From Rubritepida sp. (GTDB taxonomy: Bacteria > Pseudomonadota > Alphaproteobacteria > Acetobacterales > Acetobacteraceae): DNA of 5,913 nucleotides. This document shows positions 1-5,710 of this stretch, in pieces (the first letter of the stretch is position 1; every line of letters starts with the position of its first letter). The stretch is from contig SKWC01000267.1 in assembly GCA_007129145.1 (NCBI GenBank), positions 1 through 5,913 of the forward strand, in the 5' to 3' direction. The notes below the pieces were generated by a model. The model did not search any database. It had not been told where the DNA came from and saw only the letters and a program-made list of their open reading frames with translations. The translations under genes were made by a program, and so were the position numbers.

Positions 1-1
1 C

Positions 2-256
2 GGTGAAGACGGCCCGCGCCACAACGCGGCGGCCGAGGGCGCGGTGCTGGAGGCGACCATGGGCCTCGATGCCGCCGCACGCGACCTTCTGACCCAGGCG
101 ACCGAGCGGCTGGGGCTGTCGGCGCGGGGTCACACGCGGATGCAGCGGGTGGCGCGCAGCATCGCGGACCTGGGCGGGTCGGCCGCCGTGACGCGGGCAC
201 ACATGGCCGAGGCGCTGGCCTACCGGGGCCGCCGGGCCTCGCGCCGCGTGGCATGA
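2..256 (+). CDS. YifB/ComM-family Mg-chelatase-like AAA+ ATPase, C-terminal fragment
   Basis: Only the last 84 codons are in the window; the gene enters from the left edge in frame 2 and ends with TGA at 254-256. The visible part is the C-terminal helical (Mg-chelatase C-terminal) domain of YifB/ComM proteins. The diagnostic stretch is LGLSARGHTRMQRVARSIADL, followed by a conserved TRAHMAEALAYRG ending. In this family the run 'LS-R-x(2-3)-R-x(2)-RVARTIADL' lies close to the C-terminus, so the end appears intact, with a short basic tail (RRASRRVA). The N-terminal Lon-like domain and the Walker A/B ATPase core lie outside the window. ComM is known as a hexameric helicase promoting branch migration during natural transformation; other YifB homologues are poorly characterised. 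Family assignment is firm; the exact role in this organism is inference. A GTG at 44 is an internal codon, not a start. Confidence 0.9.
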   Translation, partial: GEDGPRHNAAAEGAVLEATMGLDAAARDLLTQATERLGLSARGHTRMQRVARSIADLGGSAAVTRAHMAEALAYRGRRASRRVA

Positions 257-268
257 AGCAACAGTGGG

Positions 269-298
269 TTGCGGCAGGGCACGGCGCGCCGTTACGCT
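269..298 (+). promoter_or_regulatory. Candidate sigma70-type promoter for the secreted-protein gene
   Basis: TTGCGG (269-274) and TACGCT (293-298) are separated by 18 nt and lie in the 166-nt gap after the ATPase gene. The -35 matches TTGACA only in TTG, and the -10 fits the relaxed TAnnnT pattern of GC-rich bacteria. It would give a leader of roughly 115-120 nt. A second possible -10, TAGGCT at 338-343, is nearer the gene but lacks a good -35. This was found by eye and is not proven. Confidence 0.3.
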
Positions 299-373
299 CG
301 CGTCATGCGCTTCACCGACGCTTAGCCCCCCGCGGCGTAGGCTGACGCGTCACCACCGCGGCGGTTCGAAGAC

Positions 374-390
374 TGCGCCATCCCGGCGCA
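374..390 (+). other. Small perfect hairpin in the leader of the secreted-protein gene
   Basis: TGCGCC (374-379) and GGCGCA (385-390) are perfect reverse complements around a 5-nt loop (ATCCC). It ends 15 nt before the GAGGGAG ribosome binding site, so it would be in the 5' untranslated RNA of the gene at 423. There is no T-run, so it is not a standard terminator. It may be a minor leader structure or a chance feature of GC-rich sequence. Confidence 0.3.
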
Positions 391-405
391 TGCCGGCCGT
401 CGCCC

Positions 406-412
406 GAGGGAG
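406..412 (+). promoter_or_regulatory. Ribosome binding site GAGGGAG that fixes the start at 423
   Basis: GAGGGAG ends 10 nt before ATG 423. This site, together with the signal peptide that begins exactly at that ATG, selects 423 over upstream in-frame starts (for example GTG 264), whose translation is Arg/Ser-rich and looks non-coding. Confidence 0.65.
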
Positions 413-422
413 CAAGCACGGT

Positions 423-908
423 ATGCGAAACCGCCTCCTTGCCCTGGTCGCGGGACTGGCCTTTCTGGCCACGCCCGCCCCCTACCAGGACACCGCCGCG
501 CAGGATTACCGCCTGTCGCCGAGCTTCGGCACGGTCCGGCTGAACGCCAACTTCATGCCCGACCCCTATGTGGTCAACATCACGGCCGGCGGGACCATTC
601 CGGCCGAGCGCCTGGGCGTGCCGGGCTGCGTCGGCACCATCGCAAACCGCCCCGATGTGCGCCTGCATTACCGCGCCGGGATGGGGCTGCCGCTGGTCAT
701 CATGGCGTCGTCCCGGCGCGCCGACCTGACCCTGGTGGTCAACCTGCCGAACGGCCGCTGGCTGTGCAACGATGACTTCATCGGCCTCGACCCGGGGATC
801 GTCATGAACAACCCGATGTCCGGCCAATACGACATCTGGGTCGGTTCCTATGGCCGCTCGCGCGGGATCCCCGCCCAGGTGCTGATCTCGGAGATCATCC
901 CGCGCTGA
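423..908 (+). CDS. Small secreted protein of the alphaproteobacterial 'peptidase S1' misannotated family
   Basis: This encodes 161 residues. Residues 1-26 form a Sec-type signal peptide: basic MRNR, hydrophobic LLALVAGLAFLA, then cleavage probably near TAA-QD at 26/27. The mature part of about 135 residues is predicted beta-rich, with motifs FGTVRLNANFMPDPYVV (35-51), a Cys at 69, DLTLVVNLPNGRWLCNDD (101-118, Cys 115) and NPMSGQYDIWVGSY (130-143), ending in LISEIIPR. From memory, similar small proteins in Rhodobacterales and Rhodospirillales carry the label 'peptidase S1', but no GDSGG or other serine-protease catalytic motif is visible here. The 'DLTLVV..PNG.W.C.DD' and 'SGQYDIWVG' pattern resembles pre-peptidase C-terminal (PPC)-like beta-sandwich domains; that fold is inference. 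Cys69 and Cys115 could form a disulfide in the periplasm. It stands alone between an ATPase gene and a convergent TRAP operon. Function is unknown. Confidence 0.82.
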   Translation: MRNRLLALVAGLAFLATPAPYQDTAAQDYRLSPSFGTVRLNANFMPDPYVVNITAGGTIPAERLGVPGCVGTIANRPDVRLHYRAGMGLPLVIMASSRRADLTLVVNLPNGRWLCNDDFIGLDPGIVMNNPMSGQYDIWVGSYGRSRGIPAQVLISEIIPR

Positions 909-919
909 AGCGCGCCTGA

Positions 920-946
920 CCCTGCCGGGCCTTGCTCCCGGCAGGG
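920..946. terminator. Stem-loop between convergent genes, probable (possibly bidirectional) terminator
   Basis: CCCTGCCGGG (920-929) pairs perfectly with CCCGGCAGGG (937-946) across a 7-nt loop. It lies 11 nt after the stop of the plus-strand gene (908) and 15 nt from the stop of the minus-strand permease gene (962), the expected place for a shared terminator. Neither side has a U-tract, so it is not canonical. It may instead act with Rho or protect 3' ends. Confidence 0.6.
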
Positions 947-961
947 GCCCACGCCGGCGCC

Positions 962-3121
962 TCACTTCGCCGGCAGCGGCTCCGCCACACGGGGCGCCCC
1001 GCGCCGCGACCGCCGCCAGTTCAGCACCGCATAGGCGATCACCACCGCCATCCCGCCGATATGCAGCATCCGCTCCTCCGGCCACAGCAGCGCCACGCCA
1101 GCGCCGAACAGCAATGCCCGCTCCAGCCAGTTCACGCGGGCTTCCAGATGCCCGTCGATCGCCCCGCCCAAGGCGTAGATCCCGAACAGCGCAAAGAAGA
1201 ACACCTCCAGGTCGTGCCACATGTTGCCACCCAGGAAGGGCGTGTAGGCGAACAGGAAAGGCACGATGTACAGGCCCTTGGCCAGCTTCAGGGAGACGAA
1301 GCCGGTCGCCATGGGCTTGGTCTTGGCGATGGCCGCCGCCGCGAAGGCCGTCAGGCACACCGGCGGCGTGATGCCCGAGCTCTGGCTCAGCCAGAACACG
1401 ATCATGTGCGCCGACAGCAGCGCCACGGTCAGCGCCTCGGGCGAGAGCGCCTGCTCGGCGAAGGTGCGCCGGATGTCCACCGGCACCAGCGCCACCAGTT
1501 CCCGCGCCAGGTCCATGTCCATGGGCTGGCCGATGACGGCCATGTGCTGCGGCGCCATGAGCATCAGCACCGCCTGGGCCTGGCTGCCGATGTTGCCCGC
1601 CGCGACCGCCTCGACCACCGAGGAGAAGGCGATCAGCTCAGCCAGCGCCGGCGCCGACAGCGTCGCAATCACCACATAGGCTGCGGTCACCGGCAGCCCC
1701 ATCCCCAGCACCAGCGAGGCCAGCGCCACCAGGATCAGCGCGATGATAAGACTGCCGCCGGCCCACTGGTTGATCATGAGCGAGAAGGTGTTGCCGATGC
1801 CCGTGGTGGCGATGGCGTTCACCACCACGCCCACGCCCACCAGTAGCACCGCCGTCAGGATCATGTCGGAGGCGCCCTTGGCGAGCGCCTCGTAGATGGC
1901 GCGCGGGCCCATGCCATAGCCCTTGCGCAGCCAGGAGGCGGCGATCAGCGCCAGGATGCCCGCGCCGGCACAATAGGTGGGCGAGAAGCCCATGATCAGC
2001 AGCCCAATCAGCACGCCGATCGGCAGGAAGAACTGCAGCCCGCCGCGCCGCCAGGCCTCGCCCATGGTGGGGGCATCCTCGTCGAAGGCCTGCAGGTTCT
2101 GCCGCTTCGCCTCGCTGCGGATGTGGCAGGCCACCGACCAGAAATACAGCATGGCGGGCAGCAGCGACACGCCCACGATGGTCAGGTAGGGGATGCCGGT
2201 GTTGGCCGCCATCACGAAGGCGCCCGCGCCCATGATGGGCGGCATGATCTGCCCGCCGGTGGAGGCCGCGGCCTCGGTGGCGCCGGCGAAGCGGCCACGG
2301 AAGCCCGCGCGCTTCATCATGGGGATCGTGATGACGCCGGTGGCCGCCACATTGGCCACGGTCGAGCCCGAGATCGAGCCCATCAGCGCCGAGCCGATCA
2401 CGGCCACATAGCCCGGCCCACCCACCATCTTGCGGGCCAGCGCGCGGGAGAAGTCGATGATGAACTCGCCCGCGCCGGAGCGGTGCAGGAAGGCGCCGAA
2501 CAGCACGAACATGAAGACGAAGGTGGCCGAGATGGTGGCGATGTTCCCCAGCATCCCGTCGTCCGTGTAGAAGGTGCGGTAGAGCATCGTCTCAAGGCTG
2601 AGGCCCGGGAAGGTCAGCATCCCCGGCACCCAGCGGCCCCACAGCACAACATAGGTGAAGGCGATGATCATGATCGCCGGGATCAGCAGCCCGGTGGTGC
2701 GGCGCACGAATTCCATCACCAGCAGCGGCGCCAGCCCCATGAAGAACCAGTCGTACCAGAGGAAGCGCGCGTTGCGCGCGAAGAAGCTTTCCTCGCCGAG
2801 GATCATGTAGGCGATGCAGGCCAGCGACAGCAGCGCCAACACGATGTCCAGCGCCAGCACGAGGCGACGCCCCTGCGGCGTCTTCGCCTGCCAGGCCGGA
2901 TAGACCAGGGCACAGAGCGCACCGAAGCCGCCGAAATGGATGATGTTCACCCAGGTCTCGGAAAAGACGCCGAGCGTGTTGAAATACATGTGCGAGAGCG
3001 ACAGCAGCGCGCCGCCGAACATGGCGATGCGGCCGGGCATGGATTCCGGGCCGCGCAGGCGGCGGCCGGAATCGATGTCGATGTCGGGATCGTGCTGGGC
3101 CGCATCGGGGCTGCGCGCCAT
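962..3121 (-). CDS. TRAP transporter permease, TAXI type, fused DctQ-DctM (4TM/12TM)
   Basis: This encodes 719 residues, the membrane part of a TAXI-type TRAP importer, which moves an organic solute (typically a carboxylate) across the inner membrane with an ion gradient. Residues about 33-160 form a DctQ-like small-subunit region with four hydrophobic segments. The rest is DctM-like, with family signatures FVLFGAFLHRSGAGEF (205-220), GSISGSTVANVAATG (248-262), GGQIMPPIMGAGAF (289-302), GMGLPVTAAYV (473-483) and SGITPPVCLTAFAAAAIA (582-599). A further hydrophobic C-terminal part (about 640-700) is followed by a basic tail. The start is set at ATG 3121, with GAGG 9 nt upstream; an in-frame ATG at 3178 would add 19 Arg/Ser-rich residues and lacks support. 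Between GMGLPVTAAYV and ITPPV there are about 60 more residues than I recall for most family members, including a soluble-looking, charged stretch. It follows the binding-protein gene in the same operon. Substrate is not predictable. Confidence 0.95.
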   Translation of the reverse strand: MARSPDAAQHDPDIDIDSGRRLRGPESMPGRIAMFGGALLSLSHMYFNTLGVFSETWVNIIHFGGFGALCALVYPAWQAKTPQGRRLVLALDIVLALLSLACIAYMILGEESFFARNARFLWYDWFFMGLAPLLVMEFVRRTTGLLIPAIMIIAFTYVVLWGRWVPGMLTFPGLSLETMLYRTFYTDDGMLGNIATISATFVFMFVLFGAFLHRSGAGEFIIDFSRALARKMVGGPGYVAVIGSALMGSISGSTVANVAATGVITIPMMKRAGFRGRFAGATEAAASTGGQIMPPIMGAGAFVMAANTGIPYLTIVGVSLLPAMLYFWSVACHIRSEAKRQNLQAFDEDAPTMGEAWRRGGLQFFLPIGVLIGLLIMGFSPTYCAGAGILALIAASWLRKGYGMGPRAIYEALAKGASDMILTAVLLVGVGVVVNAIATTGIGNTFSLMINQWAGGSLIIALILVALASLVLGMGLPVTAAYVVIATLSAPALAELIAFSSVVEAVAAGNIGSQAQAVLMLMAPQHMAVIGQPMDMDLARELVALVPVDIRRTFAEQALSPEALTVALLSAHMIVFWLSQSSGITPPVCLTAFAAAAIAKTKPMATGFVSLKLAKGLYIVPFLFAYTPFLGGNMWHDLEVFFFALFGIYALGGAIDGHLEARVNWLERALLFGAGVALLWPEERMLHIGGMAVVIAYAVLNWRRSRRGAPRVAEPLPAK

Positions 3122-3130
3122 CGGGGATGA

Positions 3131-3134
3131 CCTC
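3131..3134 (-). promoter_or_regulatory. Ribosome binding site GAGG for the TRAP permease
   Basis: On the minus strand the sequence reads GAGG, then 9 nt, then ATG (3121). It supports the shorter 719-residue permease over the ATG at 3178. Confidence 0.6.
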
Positions 3135-3179
3135 AGTGAAAGGTGGCGTCGGGTGGTCCGGGATCGGCGCAAGGGCAAG

Positions 3180-3206
3180 CCGGGGTGGCGCGGCGCACCA
3201 CCCCGG
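3180..3206 (-). promoter_or_regulatory. Intercistronic stem-loop between binding-protein and permease genes
   Basis: CCGGGGTGG (3180-3188) and CCACCCCGG (3198-3206) are perfect reverse complements with a 9-nt loop, giving a 9-bp stem that is almost all G:C. On the transcribed (minus) strand it begins 31 nt after the binding-protein stop and ends 45 nt before the permease ribosome binding site. No U-run follows it. The position fits an RNA-stabilising or partly terminating element that makes the upstream binding protein more abundant than the permease, as is common in binding-protein-dependent transport operons. The structure is seen; the role is inferred. Confidence 0.6.
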
Positions 3207-3237
3207 ACATCGCCTCAGGCGTCATGGCGGCCGGAAG

Positions 3238-4260
3238 TCAGGCCGGGATCAGCGAAGCCGGAACGGTCAGCCCACGCTCGCGGTAGTAGCGGATGGCGCC
3301 AGGGTGCAGCACGAAGGGCGCCGCCCCCACCGAACCCTCCAGGCTGATCTCACGCGTCGCGGCGTGGATGTTGTTCAGGAAGGGCAGGTTCTCGAAGATG
3401 GTCTTGACCACCAGATAGACGTCCTCCTCCGGAACATTGGCGTTGCACGCGAAATAGTTCGGCAGCTTGATCGTCCACTTGTCGTCCGGCAGGTTCGGAT
3501 AAGTGCCGCCCGGAACCCGGTCGCGCGTGAGCAGCGTGCCGCCGCCATTGGCGCGCGCCGTCTCTTCCTCGTTGAACTCCAGGAAGCTGAGGCGCTGCCC
3601 GGCCGCCGCCATCGCCTGGGTCAAGGAGCCGGTGGGCAGCCCCGCCTCGAAATTCGCACCCTGGACCGTGCCGTTCTGCAACCCCTCGGCTGAGGGGCCG
3701 TAGCCCAGATAGACGCGGATGAAACGCTCGTGGTCGATACCGAGGTTCGGGAAGAGCCACAGATGCATGGTCTCGAGGCCCGAGCCCCGCGCACCCATCG
3801 AGTAGCGCTGGCCGTAGAGGTTCTTCAGGTCGTCGATGTGGCCAGTGGTGGCGAAGCGGCGATCGATGACGAACTGGTCGAAGTTGAACCACAGCGGCAG
3901 CAGGCCACGAAGATTGTCTTGCGCCCCGTCCTCGGTGAAAGGACCGGTGCCCTGGGCGGCGAACATGGCGACGAGGCCCTGCAGAATGGCGAACTGCGCC
4001 TGGTTCTCGCGCAGCAGCTTCACATTCTCAGTCGAACCGGCAGAGCTGATGGCGCTCATGTCCAGGCCGTGCGAGGCCTGCAGGCGGACCTTGGCCAAGG
4101 TCGCGAGCGCCACGCCGACCGGATAGTAGGTGCCGCCCGTGGTCGCGGTGGTCAGCACATAGGAACGCGCCTGCTGCGCAATAGCCGGCGCGGACAGGCC
4201 GGTTGCGGCGACGGCGCCTGCTGCGCCAAGGCCGAGCGAGCGGCGGCTGATCTGCGTCAT
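3238..4260 (-). CDS. TAXI-family TRAP transporter solute-binding protein
   Basis: This encodes 340 residues, a usual length for the family. It is the periplasmic receptor that captures the substrate and hands it to the fused permease encoded next in the same direction. Residues 1-28 are an export signal with SRRSLGLG at 5-12, resembling a twin-arginine (Tat) motif, then an Ala/Gly-rich core and AIA before Q29. TAXI signatures follow: TTGGTYYPVG (40-49), SSAGSTENVKLL (72-83), SMGARGSGLETM (154-165), NFEAGLPTGSL (203-213) and a C-terminal LHPGAIRYYRERG (318-330). GGTYYPVG and STEN lie in the ligand-binding region of this family. The start at ATG 4260 is supported by AGGGAGAG upstream and by the signal peptide starting there. 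It is the first gene of a two-gene operon, 116 nt before the permease. TAXI proteins bind mostly organic acids, with few ligands known, so the ligand here cannot be named. The Tat route is likely but not certain; Sec export is possible. Confidence 0.95.
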   Translation of the reverse strand: MTQISRRSLGLGAAGAVAATGLSAPAIAQQARSYVLTTATTGGTYYPVGVALATLAKVRLQASHGLDMSAISSAGSTENVKLLRENQAQFAILQGLVAMFAAQGTGPFTEDGAQDNLRGLLPLWFNFDQFVIDRRFATTGHIDDLKNLYGQRYSMGARGSGLETMHLWLFPNLGIDHERFIRVYLGYGPSAEGLQNGTVQGANFEAGLPTGSLTQAMAAAGQRLSFLEFNEEETARANGGGTLLTRDRVPGGTYPNLPDDKWTIKLPNYFACNANVPEEDVYLVVKTIFENLPFLNNIHAATREISLEGSVGAAPFVLHPGAIRYYRERGLTVPASLIPA

Positions 4261-4267
4261 GGATGTT

Positions 4268-4275
4268 CTCTCCCT
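4268..4275 (-). promoter_or_regulatory. Ribosome binding site AGGGAGAG for the solute-binding protein
   Basis: The minus strand reads AGGGAGAG, then 7 nt (AACATCC), then ATG (4260). It is a strong purine-rich site, consistent with high translation of a binding protein. Confidence 0.7.
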
Positions 4276-4344
4276 GTTGCCTCGCGGCTTGTCCCGGCAC
4301 TGTGAGCCGGCCGGGTCTTTGCCCGAGGGTGGTGATGACTTGGA

Positions 4345-4360
4345 CGTTCCGGGGCGTTCC
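4345..4360 (+). repeat. Tandem CGTTCC direct repeats, 10-bp period
   Basis: CGTTCC occurs at 4345-4350 and again at 4355-4360, exactly 10 bp apart, which would place both on the same face of the helix. An inverted copy, GGAACG, lies at 4455-4460, between the candidate -10 and the ribosome binding site of the MFS gene. With flanks, ACGTTCC (4344-4350) and GGAACGT (4455-4461) match over 7 bp. This could be a set of regulator half-sites, but short motifs recur by chance. Confidence 0.35.
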
Positions 4361-4417
4361 CCCTGCCATCAGTCAACATGCTGCCCGGGCGGGAGGCAAG
4401 CCCTTTGTGGCATCGCA

Positions 4418-4438
4418 CCGGTTTGCCAGCGCAACCGG
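4418..4438. promoter_or_regulatory. Inverted repeat CCGGTT-N9-AACCGG, candidate operator
   Basis: CCGGTT (4418-4423) and AACCGG (4433-4438) are perfect reverse complements 9 bp apart, making a 21-bp dyad. It covers the candidate -35 element of the MFS promoter (4423-4428) and half of the spacer. A dimeric repressor bound here would block that promoter. No regulator gene is in the window, so its identity is unknown. Confidence 0.4.
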
Positions 4439-4450
4439 CGCGCCTAGGCT
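4423..4450 (+). promoter_or_regulatory. Candidate sigma70-type promoter for the MFS gene
   Basis: TTGCCA (4423-4428, five of six matches to TTGACA) and TAGGCT (4445-4450, TAnnnT) are separated by 16 nt. Transcription would start near 4457, leaving a leader of about 20 nt with the ribosome binding site. This is the best promoter-like sequence in the window, judged by eye only. Confidence 0.45.
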
Positions 4451-4467
4451 GGCTGGAACGTTTGGGG

Positions 4468-4473
4468 AAGGAG
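4468..4473 (+). promoter_or_regulatory. Ribosome binding site AAGGAG that fixes the MFS start
   Basis: AAGGAG lies 5 nt before ATG 4479. It decides against the in-frame start at 4263, which would add 72 residues of non-membrane sequence translated from the control region. Confidence 0.75.
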
Positions 4474-4478
4474 CGGGC

Positions 4479-5705
4479 ATGGCCTTAGCAGCACCAGCCC
4501 CCGGTTCGGGGCGGTTCATCGCGGCACTGGTCATGGCGCAGGTGGGCGTGCAGACCGGCGCCTTCACCCTGCCCGCGCTGCTGCCCGGCTTCATGGCGCG
4601 CTGGGAGATGTCGGCCACCGAGGCCGGCTGGCTGGTGGGCGTGTTCTACCTGGCCTATGTGCCCGCGGTGCCGGTGCTGGTCGCGCTGACCGACAGGCTC
4701 CCGGCGCGCCGCATCTACCTGCTGGGGGCGGGGCTGACCGCCGTCGCGCATCTGGGCTTCGCCCTGCTGGCCGAGGGCTTCTGGTCGGCGCTGGCACTGC
4801 GGCTGCTGGCCGGGGTGGGCTGGGCGGCCTGCTACATGCCGGGGCTGAAGGCGCTGACCGACCCGGTCTCCGGGGCGGCGCAGTCGCGCGCCGTCTCCTG
4901 GCATGCGGCCGGGGTGGGAATCGCGGGCGCGCTCTCCTTTGCGGCGGCTGGGCTGCTGGATGCGCTGTCCGGACCCGAGGCCGCCTTCCTGTTCGGCGCC
5001 GCCACGGCCGCCACCGCCTTCGGCCTGGCGGCCTGGGCCATGCCCGATGCGGCGCCGGCCGCCGCGCCGTCGGGGCGGCGGCTGCTCGACTTCCGCCCCG
5101 TGCTGCGCAACCGCCGCGCCATGGCCTGGGTGGTGGGCTATGGCGTGCACACCTGGGAGCTGACGGCGCTGCGCGCCTGGGCGGTCACCTTCCTCGCGGT
5201 CACCGGGGCGCGGCTGGGCACACCGGCCTGGCTGCCCGACCCGACGGTGCTTTTCACCCTGATCGGGCTGGCCTGCATCGCCGTCTCGATCACCGGCAAT
5301 GAGCTGGCGCAACGGCTGGGGCGCGCGCGCATCGTGCACTGGGCGATGCTGTCGGCGGCGGGCTTCGCGCTGGTCACCGGCTGGGCGGCGGGGGCGTCGG
5401 TGCTGCTGGCGCTCGCCCTGCTGGCGCTGTGGAACGCCGCCATCTATCTCGACAGTTCGGCGCTGACGGCAGGCACTGTGCAGGCGGCGGACCCCGCGCT
5501 GCGCGGCGCGACCATGGGGTTGCACAGCATGGTGGGCTACACGGGCGGCTTCCTCGGGCCGGTGGGGGTGGGGCTGCTGCTCGACCTCGGCGACGGCGAT
5601 TCGGCGCTGGGCTGGGGGCTCGCCTTCGGGCATCTCGCGTTGCTGTCGCTGGGGGGGCTGCTGGTGCTGCGCCGGCTGGCCCCTCCCCTGGTCCGGGCCG
5701 GCTGA
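4479..5705 (+). CDS. Major facilitator superfamily (MFS) transporter, 12 membrane segments
   Basis: This encodes 408 residues, the normal size for a 12-helix MFS carrier in the inner membrane, where it would move a small solute by proton coupling or uniport. Hydrophobic segments by eye: about 12-38, 49-70, 79-99, 101-120, 139-162, 165-188, then an Ala/Pro/Arg-rich central loop (189-212), and 213-240, 256-275, 285-303, 306-328, 346-370 and 377-398. The helix 2-3 loop carries the motif-A-like ALTDRLPARR (69-78), with Asp72-Arg73 and the basic pair Arg77-Arg78 kept. The matching loop between helices 8 and 9 is GNELAQRLGRARIV (273-286). Charged or polar residues in helices include W141-H142 and H224/W226/E227, possibly lining the pathway. 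It is divergent from the TRAP operon, with a cyclase-family gene 74 nt downstream. Uptake versus export and the substrate cannot be told from sequence alone. Confidence 0.9.
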   Translation: MALAAPAPGSGRFIAALVMAQVGVQTGAFTLPALLPGFMARWEMSATEAGWLVGVFYLAYVPAVPVLVALTDRLPARRIYLLGAGLTAVAHLGFALLAEGFWSALALRLLAGVGWAACYMPGLKALTDPVSGAAQSRAVSWHAAGVGIAGALSFAAAGLLDALSGPEAAFLFGAATAATAFGLAAWAMPDAAPAAAPSGRRLLDFRPVLRNRRAMAWVVGYGVHTWELTALRAWAVTFLAVTGARLGTPAWLPDPTVLFTLIGLACIAVSITGNELAQRLGRARIVHWAMLSAAGFALVTGWAAGASVLLALALLALWNAAIYLDSSALTAGTVQAADPALRGATMGLHSMVGYTGGFLGPVGVGLLLDLGDGDSALGWGLAFGHLALLSLGGLLVLRRLAPPLVRAG

Positions 5706-5710
5706 GGGAC

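Larger units (their letters stand above)
4261..4478. promoter_or_regulatory. Divergent control region between the TRAP operon and the MFS gene
   Basis: These 218 nt separate the start codons of two divergently transcribed genes and must hold promoters for both. On the plus strand a candidate promoter (TTGCCA/TAGGCT) is visible near 4423-4450. For the minus strand I find a TTGACT at 4370-4375 but no acceptable -10 at the right distance, so the TRAP promoter is not located. The region also holds a 6-bp dyad (4418-4438), repeated CGTTCC motifs (4345, 4355 and inverted at 4455), a GCCCGGGC palindrome (4383-4390) and a small CCGGC/GCCGG inverted repeat (4294-4310). No open reading frame here looks real. 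Confidence 0.6.

Noticed and set aside
361..390. GGTTCGAA resembling a tRNA T-loop
   Set aside because: No matching acceptor, D or anticodon stems can be formed around it, and no CCA-like end is in place.
312..1358. Long minus-strand open frame of 348 codons across the secreted-protein gene and the permease end
   Set aside because: It overlaps two well-supported genes; its translation is rich in Arg, Gly, Ala and His with no recognisable motif. High GC content makes long antisense open frames common.
932..1846. Plus-strand open frame of 304 codons opposite the permease
   Set aside because: Its translation is His/Gln/Arg-rich low complexity, antisense to a conserved TRAP permease; no ribosome binding site or family signature.
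2123..3130. Plus-strand open frame of 335 codons opposite the permease
   Set aside because: Same character as the other antisense frames: Arg/His/Glu/Gly-rich, no domain, fully covered by conserved coding sequence on the other strand.
3119..3178. Longer permease start at ATG 3178
   Set aside because: It adds 19 residues dominated by Arg and Ser with no plausible signal, while ATG 3121 has a correctly spaced GAGG.
4366..4375. TTGACT on the minus strand as -35 of the TRAP operon
   Set aside because: At 16-18 nt downstream only GC-rich sequence follows, with no TAnnnT-like -10, so I do not call a promoter there.
4263..4478. Longer MFS start at 4263
   Set aside because: The added 72 residues come from the divergent control region, have no membrane or signal character, and AAGGAG at 4468-4473 clearly serves ATG 4479.
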